NCBI RefSeq assembly: GCF_900141995.1
Contig: NZ_FQZA01000002.1
Location: 7,501-71,500 of the forward strand
Source of the DNA: Palleronia salina
GTDB taxonomy: Bacteria; Pseudomonadota; Alphaproteobacteria; Rhodobacterales; Rhodobacteraceae
Reading direction: 5' to 3'
DNA: 64,000 nt
The position numbers and the translations under genes are program-made. The notes beneath the pieces are model-generated. The model ran no database searches and was not told where the DNA came from. It saw only the letters and a list, made by a program, of their open reading frames with translations. Below are positions 57,255 through 64,000 of this stretch, piece after piece. The number at the start of each line of letters is the position of its first letter. Within the stretch, counting starts at the first letter, position 1.

Positions 57255-60200
57255 CTAGCTGCGGACCGACGTGCATTTCAGACCGCCGCCCTCGTCGTCG
57301 CGGGCCCAGGCGTCGCTGCGCGTGAGGCCGCCGGCCTCGGCGAAGCGGCGACCGTCCTGCACCGCGCCCCGGGCGGGCGTGCCCATTCCGGGCGTCAGCC
57401 GCGCGCGCAGGAACGACATGGGGTGGCGGCGCAGGGTCAGGCGCATGGCGACGTAATCCTCGATCACCTGCTCGCCCTCGGTCATCTGCGGCAGGTAGGC
57501 GGCGGGCTCGACGATGCCCTCGCCGTCCATGTCCCCGCCGAACAGCGGCAGCGGCTCGGTCCCGTGCAGCGCCTTGGCGGCCCAGATCGCCTCGCGCCGG
57601 CTAAGGCCCAGCCCGGCGAAGGCGTCCGCCTCGGCCAGCGCGCGCAGCGACCGCTGGCACAGCCCCGCGCGGCGCCACAGATCCTCGACCTGCACGTACC
57701 CGTTGCCGCGCGCCGCGGTGATCCAGTGCGCCTCGTCCTCGCGCATGGCCTTGATCTGGCGGAACCCCAGGCGCAGCGCCAGGCCCCCCTTGGCGTCGGG
57801 CTCCATCACGTTGTCCCAGAAGCTGGCGTTGACGCAGACGGGCCGCACCTCGACCCCGTGTTCGCGGGCGTCCCGCACGATCTGCGCGGGGGCGTAGAAC
57901 CCCATGGGCTGCGCGTTCAGAAGGGCGCAGGCGAAGATGCCGGGATGGTGCCGCTTGACCCAGGCCGAGGCATAGACCAGCAGCGCGAAGCTGGCCGCGT
58001 GGCTTTCGGGGAAGCCGTAACTGCCGAACCCCTCGATCTGGGCGAAGCAGCGTTCGGCGAAGTCGCGGTCGTAGCCGTTGTCGCGCATCCCTTTCAGGAA
58101 GCGGTTCCGGAACTCGCTGATATTGCCGAGCTTCTTGAAGGTGGCCAGCGCCCGGCGCAGGCGGTCGGCCTCGTCCGGGGTGAAGCCCGCGCCGATGATG
58201 GCGATCTGCATCGCCTGCTCCTGGAACAGCGGCACGCCCAGCGTCTTGCCCAGCACCCGGCCCAGCGCGTCCGAGGGGAATGTCACCTCCTCTTCGCCCG
58301 CGCGGCGGCGCAGGTAGGGATGCAGCATGTCGCCCTGGATCGGGCCGGGCCGGATGATCGCCACCTCGATCACCAGGTCGTAGAAGGTGCGCGGCCGCAT
58401 CCGGGGCAGGAAGTTCATCTGCGCCCGGCTTTCCACCTGGAAAACGCCAAGGCTGTCGGCCTTGCACAGCATGTCGTAGGTCGCGGGATCCTCGGGCGGC
58501 AGGCTGGCCAGCGTGTACTCGGTCCGGTGATGCCGCTGGATCAGGTCGAACGCCTTCCGCAGGCACGACAGCATCCCCAGCGCCAGCACGTCGACCTTGA
58601 GGATCCCCAGGCTGTCGATGTCGTCCTTGTCCCAGCAGATGACCGTCCGGTCCTCCATGCTGGCATTTTCCACCGGGACCAGTTCGTCCAGCCGGCCCTC
58701 GGTGATGACGAAGCCGCCCACGTGCTGGCTCAGGTGGCGCGGGAAGCCGATGATCTGGAAGATCAGTTCAAGCGTCAGGCGCAGCCGCTTGTCGCGCGGG
58801 TCGAGCCCGATTTCCGCCATGCGGTGCGCCTCGAGCCCGTTGGTGCCGAAGAATCCCCAAAGCTGCGACGACAGCGATGCCAGCGTGTCGTCGGTCAGAC
58901 CCATGGCGCGCCCCACCTCGCGGATGGCGCGCTTGGCGCGATAGTGGATCACCGTGGCGCACAACCCGGCGCGGTGGCGGCCGTAGCGGTCGTAGATGTG
59001 CTGGATCACCTCCTCGCGGCGCTCGTGCTCGAAATCCACGTCGATATCGGGCGGCTCGTCCCGCGCCTCGGAGACGAAACGCTCGAACACCATGGTCCCG
59101 ATCTCGGGGGAAACCGAGGTCACGCCAAGGCAGTAGCAGACCACCGAGTTCGCCGCGCTGCCCCGCCCCTGGCACAGGATGTCGCGCGACCGCGCGAAGC
59201 TGACGATATCGTTCACGGTCAGGAAATACGGCTCGTATCCCAGCTTGCCGATCAGCGTCAGCTCGTGTTCGAGCAGCTGGGCCACGTGGTCCGGCGCGCC
59301 CGAGGGATAGCGCCACTCCAGCCCCTTCAGCGCCAGCCGCCGCAGCCGGTCCGACGCCGATTCGCCGTCGGCCACCTCGGACGGGTATTCATAGCGCAGC
59401 TCGTCCAGCGAGAAGGTGCAGCGCGCGGCTAGCGCGGCGGCGCGGTCCCATGCCTTTTCGTGCTCGCCCAGCAGGCGCCGCATCTCGGGGCCCGCGCGCA
59501 GGCGCTGCTCGGCATTGGCCAGCGACGCCCGGCCCAGCGCGTCCACCCGCGTGCCGGTGCGGATCGCGGTCAGCACGTCGGCCAGCCGCCGCCGCGCGCC
59601 GTGGTGCATCATCGGCCGTGCGCTGGCCACCGTAGGCACGCCCAGGTCCGCGGCGGCGCGGGTGGCGCGGGCCCAGCGCGCGGGGTCCTGCCCGTCATAG
59701 CGGGGCGACAGGCACAGGCTCACCTGCCCGGGAAACCGGCCCGCCAGCCGCGCCGCCTGCTTGCGCCAATCGGACGGCCCGCCGGGTTGGACGATCAGCT
59801 CGCAGCCCGAGCCCCAGTCCAGAAGATCGTCAAGACGAACCTGGCAGCTGCCCTTCTCGGCCCGAAGCCGCCCGAGCGAAATCAGGCGGCACAGCCGGCC
59901 CCAGCCGTCGCGGTCGCGGGGGATGACGGTGACCTGCAGGTCGCGGTCGGTGACGATGCGCGCCGCCGGGATCAGCCGCGGCACGGTGGTGATGTCTGCG
60001 CTGGGCGGCCTGGGCAGGCCCGGTGGCGCGGGCGGGCCGATCAGCTCGGCCTCGGCCCTGAGCTTCACCATGCGCCGCAGCTCACGCGCGCGGGTATGGG
60101 CGCGCACGATGCCGGCCACGCTGTTCTCGTCGGCGATGGCGATGGCCGACAGCCCCAGCAGCCCCGCCCGGTCCACGTATTCCTCGGGGTGGGACGCCCC

Positions 60201-60263
60201 GGTGAGGAAGGTGAAGTTGGACGTGGCCGACAGCTCGACAGATGCGGTGACAGGGCGACTCAT
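57255..60263 (-). CDS. dnaE2: DnaE2/ImuC, error-prone DNA polymerase III alpha subunit
   Basis: 1002 aa. The PHP-like N-terminus reads VELSATSNFTFLTGASHPEEYV; the first histidine of the usual H-x-H is a serine, so the PHP site is probably inactive, as in many DnaE2. The polymerase core has GRGSAANSVVCYCLGVTSV and the catalytic aspartates in PDIDVDFEHERREEVI (405-420). The C-terminus stops 46 residues after HPMSFLRARL, where the OB domain would follow. A perfect SOS box lies 12 nt upstream of the ATG. imuA and imuB are not present nearby. Confidence 0.94.
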   Translation of the reverse strand: MSRPVTASVELSATSNFTFLTGASHPEEYVDRAGLLGLSAIAIADENSVAGIVRAHTRARELRRMVKLRAEAELIGPPAPPGLPRPPSADITTVPRLIPAARIVTDRDLQVTVIPRDRDGWGRLCRLISLGRLRAEKGSCQVRLDDLLDWGSGCELIVQPGGPSDWRKQAARLAGRFPGQVSLCLSPRYDGQDPARWARATRAAADLGVPTVASARPMMHHGARRRLADVLTAIRTGTRVDALGRASLANAEQRLRAGPEMRRLLGEHEKAWDRAAALAARCTFSLDELRYEYPSEVADGESASDRLRRLALKGLEWRYPSGAPDHVAQLLEHELTLIGKLGYEPYFLTVNDIVSFARSRDILCQGRGSAANSVVCYCLGVTSVSPEIGTMVFERFVSEARDEPPDIDVDFEHERREEVIQHIYDRYGRHRAGLCATVIHYRAKRAIREVGRAMGLTDDTLASLSSQLWGFFGTNGLEAHRMAEIGLDPRDKRLRLTLELIFQIIGFPRHLSQHVGGFVITEGRLDELVPVENASMEDRTVICWDKDDIDSLGILKVDVLALGMLSCLRKAFDLIQRHHRTEYTLASLPPEDPATYDMLCKADSLGVFQVESRAQMNFLPRMRPRTFYDLVIEVAIIRPGPIQGDMLHPYLRRRAGEEEVTFPSDALGRVLGKTLGVPLFQEQAMQIAIIGAGFTPDEADRLRRALATFKKLGNISEFRNRFLKGMRDNGYDRDFAERCFAQIEGFGSYGFPESHAASFALLVYASAWVKRHHPGIFACALLNAQPMGFYAPAQIVRDAREHGVEVRPVCVNASFWDNVMEPDAKGGLALRLGFRQIKAMREDEAHWITAARGNGYVQVEDLWRRAGLCQRSLRALAEADAFAGLGLSRREAIWAAKALHGTEPLPLFGGDMDGEGIVEPAAYLPQMTEGEQVIEDYVAMRLTLRRHPMSFLRARLTPGMGTPARGAVQDGRRFAEAGGLTRSDAWARDDEGGGLKCTSVRS

Positions 60264-60274
60264 GCCGCCACTAT

Positions 60275-60289
60275 GTTCTATTTTTGTTC
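60275..60289. promoter_or_regulatory. LexA (SOS) box, alphaproteobacterial type
   Basis: GTTC-TATTTTT-GTTC, an exact match to the GTTC-N7-GTTC consensus of alphaproteobacterial LexA, ending 12 nt from the dnaE2 start. DNA-damage induction of dnaE2 follows from established knowledge of this regulon. Confidence 0.88.
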
Positions 60290-60336
60290 TTCAGTGGAGT
60301 CGTTTTGCCGCGCCCCGCGACACGATGCCCCGAAGC

Positions 60337-60813
60337 CTAGCCGTCGGTGTCGCAGGCCCCGCCGGTGTGGCAGTCGGCAACACGCGCGACCTGCGCGGCG
60401 TCGGGATTCTGGAACAGCCATTGCGGGCAGGGCCCCACCTCCAGAACCCGGTCGCCATTCTCATGCCGCAGGAAAACCAACACGTCGCGGTCCTGCGGCG
60501 GCAGGTTTCCGCACCAGGCCCCCGCGCAACCGATCTGAACCTGGATGGACCGCGCAAACGGCCTGGCGAACCCGTCCGGGCCCAGCACGCGGCCGCGCAG
60601 CCTTGCCGCGATGCGCGTGCCCGGACGCGGCGCGAAATCGGACGAGATCGGGGTTCCGGCCGTGATGCGGCCCAGAACCACCGTGTAGAAATCATCGGAG
60701 GCGTCCGCGTCGAGATAGCTGCGCACCACGTCCGGCGCGCGGCAGGACAGCGCCAGGGCCGGTGCCGCCGCGAGGCAGGCCACCAGGGCGCCGAAGATCG
60801 CCGCCCGGATCAC
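60337..60813 (-). CDS. Secreted cysteine-containing hypothetical protein
   Basis: 158 aa from a GTG at 60813 overlapping the rppH stop (GTGA). A signal peptide ([16 protein letters not shown], cleavage near LSCRAPD) is followed by several cysteines ([36 protein letters not shown]) and repeated beta-type segments ([24 protein letters not shown]). The general pattern of a signal peptide, an N-terminal cysteine and strands is compatible with an OB/NTR-like fold, an inference only. Function unknown. Confidence 0.75.
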   Translation of the reverse strand: MIRAAIFGALVACLAAAPALALSCRAPDVVRSYLDADASDDFYTVVLGRITAGTPISSDFAPRPGTRIAARLRGRVLGPDGFARPFARSIQVQIGCAGAWCGNLPPQDRDVLVFLRHENGDRVLEVGPCPQWLFQNPDAAQVARVADCHTGGACDTDG

Positions 60814-61289
60814 AGCCTGTCGCGGAAGGCGGCGAACACGGCGTGGTAGATGTCGCGCTTGAAGGGCACGATCTGGTCGATCAGCGCGTCGGGATCGGTC
60901 CAGCGCCACGCCGAGAACTCGGGGTGGTCGGTGTCGATGCGCACGTCATCGTCGCTGCCCCGGAACCGCAGCAGGAACCATTTCTGCTTCTGCCCGCGAT
61001 ACTTGCCGCCCCAGACCTTGCCCAGAAGGTCGTCGGGCAGGTCGTAGAACAGCCAGTCGTCCGTCGCCGCCTCGACATCGACAAGGGCGGGCGCGATGCC
61101 GGTTTCTTCCTGGAGCTCACGCAGGGCGGCGGTCTGCGCGTCCTCGCCCGGGTCGATCCCGCCCTGCGGCATCTGCCAGGCGCCCGAGGCGTGGTCGATC
61201 CGCTGCCCCGCGAAGACGTGGCCGGCCGGGTTGGCCAGGACCACGCCCGCGCAGGGGCGATAGGGCAGATCCTCGGCTTTGACGGCCAC
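60810..61289 (-). CDS. rppH: RppH-like Nudix RNA 5'-pyrophosphohydrolase
   Basis: 159 aa. Nudix box [23 protein letters not shown] (near residue 41) and the RppH-type start [23 protein letters not shown] are complete. In this family the enzyme removes pyrophosphate from mRNA 5' ends, starting decay. It lies 2 nt downstream of ctpA and overlaps the next gene by GTGA. Confidence 0.93.
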   Translation of the reverse strand: MAVKAEDLPYRPCAGVVLANPAGHVFAGQRIDHASGAWQMPQGGIDPGEDAQTAALRELQEETGIAPALVDVEAATDDWLFYDLPDDLLGKVWGGKYRGQKQKWFLLRFRGSDDDVRIDTDHPEFSAWRWTDPDALIDQIVPFKRDIYHAVFAAFRDRL

Positions 61290-61291
61290 GC

Positions 61292-62635
61292 TTACTGGCC
61301 GCCCGGGCTCAGCGCCGACAGGCCCTTGAGGATGTCGATGGCATAGGCCAGCTGGTAATCCTCGTTGCGCAGCTCGGCGGCCTCCTCGGCGGCTTCCTGC
61401 TCCTGCAGGATGATCTCGCGCTGATCGTCGGTGACCGAGTCGTTGCTGATCGCGCCGCGCAGGTCCGCCTCGGACCGGCGCTGGAAGGGGCTCGTCTCTT
61501 CCTCGGACTCGTCTTCCTCGGGGGTTGCGGCGGGCTGCTGCACCACGATGTCGGGCGACACGCCCAGCGCTTGGATCGACCGGCCCGACGGGGTGTAGTA
61601 GCGCGCGGTGGTCAGGCGCATGGCGCCCTCGCCCCTCAGCGGCATGACCGTCTGAACCGAACCCTTGCCGAAGGACTTGGTGCCGACGACGATGGCGCGG
61701 CGGTGGTCCTGCAGCGCGCCCGCGACGATCTCGGACGCCGAGGCCGAGCCGCCGTTGATCAGCACGACGATGGGCTTGCCCTCGGTCAGGTCGCCCTCGG
61801 TGGCATTCACCCGTTCGCTGTCCTGCACATCGCGGCCGCGGGTCGACACGATTTCCCCTTCTTCGAGGAACGCATCGCTGACCTGGATCGCCTGGGTCAG
61901 AAGGCCCCCGGGGTTGTTGCGCAGGTCGATGACGAAGCCGTTGACGTTCTGCATGCCGCCGGCGGCCTCGACCTGTTCTTCCAGGTTCTCGACCAGCTTG
62001 GGATAGGTCTGGTCGCTGAAGGTGATGACCCGCAGCACCACGGTGTCGCCCACCAGGCGCGACCGCACGGCCGTCAGCTCGATCGTGTCGCGGATGATCG
62101 AAACGTCGAAGGGCTCGTCCACGCCCTCGCGCACGACGGTGACGACGATTTCGCTGCCCACCGGGCCGCGCATCAGGGCCACGGCGTCGTCCAGGGTCAG
62201 GCCCAGAAGCGACTCGCCGTCGACATGGGTGATGAAGTCGCCGGCCTGCATGCCTGCGGCGTCGGCGGGGGTGTCGTCCATGGGCGACACGACCTTCACG
62301 AAGCCCTCTTCCTGGGTCACCTCGATGCCGAGACCGCCGAATTCGCCGCGCGTCTGGGTGCGCATCTTCTGCGCGTCGTCGGGCGAGAGATAGCTGGAAT
62401 GCGGGTCGAGCGAGGTCAGCATCCCGTCGATGGCGGCCTCGATCAGGTCACCCTCGTCGACCTCTTCCACGTATTGCGCGCGGATCCGTTCGAAGATGTC
62501 GCCGAACAGGTCCAGCTGCTCGTAGACGCTGGAGCGATTGGCGTTTTCCTGCGCGATCAGCGGCCCTGCGATCTGCGTGGTCAGAAGCACCCCGGCCAGC
62601 GTCCCGCCGAGGGCGGCCATTACGAACTTTCTCAT
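61292..62635 (-). CDS. ctpA: CtpA-type S41 carboxyl-terminal processing protease
   Basis: 447 aa. Signal peptide ([26 protein letters not shown]), then PDZ domain ([20 protein letters not shown] ... [19 protein letters not shown]) and the S41 core: the catalytic serine in [18 protein letters not shown] and lysine in [16 protein letters not shown]-terminal extension is rich in glutamate/glutamine. It acts in the periplasm. Located between envC and rppH; the adjacent EnvC-like factor suggests control of cell-wall hydrolases. Confidence 0.94.
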   Translation of the reverse strand: MRKFVMAALGGTLAGVLLTTQIAGPLIAQENANRSSVYEQLDLFGDIFERIRAQYVEEVDEGDLIEAAIDGMLTSLDPHSSYLSPDDAQKMRTQTRGEFGGLGIEVTQEEGFVKVVSPMDDTPADAAGMQAGDFITHVDGESLLGLTLDDAVALMRGPVGSEIVVTVVREGVDEPFDVSIIRDTIELTAVRSRLVGDTVVLRVITFSDQTYPKLVENLEEQVEAAGGMQNVNGFVIDLRNNPGGLLTQAIQVSDAFLEEGEIVSTRGRDVQDSERVNATEGDLTEGKPIVVLINGGSASASEIVAGALQDHRRAIVVGTKSFGKGSVQTVMPLRGEGAMRLTTARYYTPSGRSIQALGVSPDIVVQQPAATPEEDESEEETSPFQRRSEADLRGAISNDSVTDDQREIILQEQEAAEEAAELRNEDYQLAYAIDILKGLSALSPGGQ

Positions 62636-62645
62636 TTGCCTCGTC

Positions 62646-63758
62646 CTATTCTTCCTGCACGGTGAACCAGTCTGCGGGGTCCACCGGGCCGTCATCCGAC
62701 CTCAGTTCCACATAAAGCCTTTGTGGCGCCGTTTGACCAGCGCCGGCTTCGTCGCGGGCTTCGTCAGGGGCCGCGGTCTGTGCGCTGGGCATAAGGCCCA
62801 GCGGCGCATCGGCCCCGACGATTTGTCCGGGCGCACCGTAGACCACGTCGAGCCCGGCAAGAACCAGCAGATAGCCTTCGGCGGGCTCAAGCAGCATCAC
62901 GTTTCCGTAGTCGAGAAGCGGGCCGCGATACCGTATCGTCCCCGGCCATGGCGCCGTCACAAGCGCGCCCGGCGCGGTGTCGATGACCCAGCCCGGCCGC
63001 GTGATCCCCGCCGCGTCGCGGTCGCCGAACCCCAGCCGCACCCGGCCCGCCACCGGCAGGTCCAAGCTGCCTTTCGCGCGCAGGAAATCGGCCGCCTCGG
63101 TCGCGGCCGGCCCAGCCGGCAGGTTGGCGGCGAAATCCCGGAGACTGCGCGCATCGGACGCAAGGCGGTCCATGGCGGTCTCGTCCTCGGCCACGCGGTC
63201 GGGACGGTCAACGCGATCGGCCACCGCCTTGGACAGTGCGGCGCGCGCCGTCTGGATCTGGGACAGGCCGTCGGCCAGGTCGGCCTCGGCGCTTTGTTGC
63301 ACCGCGCGCAGGCTCGCGATGTTGCGAAGATCGGTCGTCAGCGCCTCGAGCCGTGCGGCCAGCGCGGGCGTCAGGTCGGCCATCAGGATCCCCGCGCGGG
63401 CCGTGTTCACCGGCCCCTCGGGATGCAGCAGCAGCGACACCTCGGGCGCGCCGCCCATGACCTGCAAGGCGCCAAGAAGCCGCCCCAGCTGATCGCGCTC
63501 GGCATCCAGCCGCGCGGTGATGCGCGCCTCGTCCTCGCGCGCGCGGCGCAACCCGGCGCGCAGGGCGGACAGCCCGTCCTCGTAGGCCTGCACGGTGCGC
63601 GTCAGCGCCGCCACCCGGTCGCGCGACGACTCGGCCGCCTCAAGCGACTCGGCGGCCCGCGACAGGGCCTGCGCCGCGCGGTCGGCCATGCTGGCCGCGT
63701 CGGATTGCGCCACGGCCGGACCGGCCAGGCAAAGCGAAAGGCAAAGCGCGCGCAGCAT
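62646..63758 (-). CDS. EnvC-like divisome activator with degenerate LytM domain
   Basis: 370 aa. Signal peptide [17 protein letters not shown], long coiled coil (residues ~20-240) and a C-terminal M23/LytM domain in which the zinc ligands are lost (LEPAEGYLLVLAGLDVV in place of H..H motifs; PWPGTIRYRG and YGNVMLLEP are conserved). EnvC-type proteins activate cell-wall amidases without catalysis of their own. ATG overlaps the gpmI stop as TGATG. Confidence 0.9.
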   Translation of the reverse strand: MLRALCLSLCLAGPAVAQSDAASMADRAAQALSRAAESLEAAESSRDRVAALTRTVQAYEDGLSALRAGLRRAREDEARITARLDAERDQLGRLLGALQVMGGAPEVSLLLHPEGPVNTARAGILMADLTPALAARLEALTTDLRNIASLRAVQQSAEADLADGLSQIQTARAALSKAVADRVDRPDRVAEDETAMDRLASDARSLRDFAANLPAGPAATEAADFLRAKGSLDLPVAGRVRLGFGDRDAAGITRPGWVIDTAPGALVTAPWPGTIRYRGPLLDYGNVMLLEPAEGYLLVLAGLDVVYGAPGQIVGADAPLGLMPSAQTAAPDEARDEAGAGQTAPQRLYVELRSDDGPVDPADWFTVQEE

Positions 63759-64000
63759 CAGCGGATCAGGCTTTTCCCGGTCATCTCGTCGGGCTGCGGC
63801 AGACCCATGAGCTCCAGCAGTGTCGGCGCCAGGTCCGCCAGCCGGCCATCGACCAGCGATGCCCCTTCGGGACCGCCCACCAGCATCACCGGCACCAGGT
63901 TCGTGGTGTGCGCGGTATGTGGCCCGCCCGTCTCGGGGTCGGTCATGACTTCGCAATTGCCGTGGTCGGCGGTGACGATCATCGCGCCGCCGGCCTTTTC
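63758..64000 (-). CDS. gpmI: Phosphoglycerate mutase, 2,3-bisphosphoglycerate-independent (C-terminal part)
   Basis: The last 80 residues are in the window; the gene runs off the right edge. [11 protein letters not shown] is the conserved metal-binding block of GpmI (aspartate and histidine), with [22 protein letters not shown] and [24 protein letters not shown] completing the C-terminus. It interconverts 2- and 3-phosphoglycerate. It heads the run envC-ctpA-rppH on this strand. Confidence 0.92.
   Translation of the reverse strand, partial: EKAGGAMIVTADHGNCEVMTDPETGGPHTAHTTNLVPVMLVGGPEGASLVDGRLADLAPTLLELMGLPQPDEMTGKSLIR

Overview
The window looks like a chromosomal segment of a Rhodobacteraceae (Roseobacter/Paracoccus-type) alphaproteobacterium. 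Base composition is about two-thirds G+C by eye. Genes are packed with many 4-nt ATGA/GTGA start-stop overlaps. The gene complement is typical of that family: a plant-like GshA, moaE-moaD-pgsA-uvrC, paired conserved hypothetical genes after ilvD, and envC-ctpA-rppH. The error-prone polymerase dnaE2 has a perfect alphaproteobacterial LexA box (GTTC-N7-GTTC) directly upstream. I see no phage, insertion sequence, plasmid origin, CRISPR array, rRNA or convincing tRNA. The content is mostly housekeeping.

Layout. 1-10 kb: periplasmic methionine sulfoxide reductase (msrQ partial, msrP), a fasciclin-domain protein, plsY with a small partner, a glycine-zipper lipoprotein, gshA, rsmE, ubiA, and an OmpA-family protein with a membrane coiled-coil partner. 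9.5-18 kb: moaE, moaD, pgsA, uvrC, a degenerate SDR, a Ca2+/cation antiporter, an S49 peptidase with a mini zinc-ribbon membrane protein, and an ABC-2 exporter. 17.7-27 kb: a flavoprotein, MFS, a DksA-like protein, zapE, accD-folC, a CPBP protease, ilvD. 27-41 kb: two Rhodobacteraceae-type hypotheticals, a FadH-like reductase, LysR, OmpA, an AhpD-like protein, GNAT, a CinA-like protein, sfsA, map, MFS, an aminotransferase, a sulfurtransferase, smpB, dapA. 41-52.8 kb: a lytic transglycosylase, then a long tight plus-strand run (type I secretion ABC protein and adaptor, RidA, GDPD, a FemAB-like acyltransferase, pterin dehydratase, MscS), a peroxiredoxin divergent from a ferredoxin-reductase-like flavoprotein, and rsmD. 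53-64 kb: glnK-amtB, a class A penicillin-binding protein, dnaE2, a secreted hypothetical, rppH, ctpA, envC and the 3' end of gpmI.

The most unusual signals are non-coding. A short extragenic element (GTATTT, 2-4 variable bases, GACCAGTGAT) occurs at all four convergent gene junctions longer than about 100 bp. At one it forms an inverted pair able to fold into a 22-bp stem, and at another there are two copies. A relative of it sits in the structured uvrC-pgsA spacer. Other points of note are an AT-rich island with a DnaA-box match upstream of uvrC, a phased direct repeat plus an inverted repeat between glnK and the PBP gene, and an SOS-boxed dnaE2 that stands without imuA/imuB and ends without an evident C-terminal OB fold. 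No clearly new multi-gene defence or metabolic system is visible. The repeat family and the orphan dnaE2 are the best candidates for follow-up.
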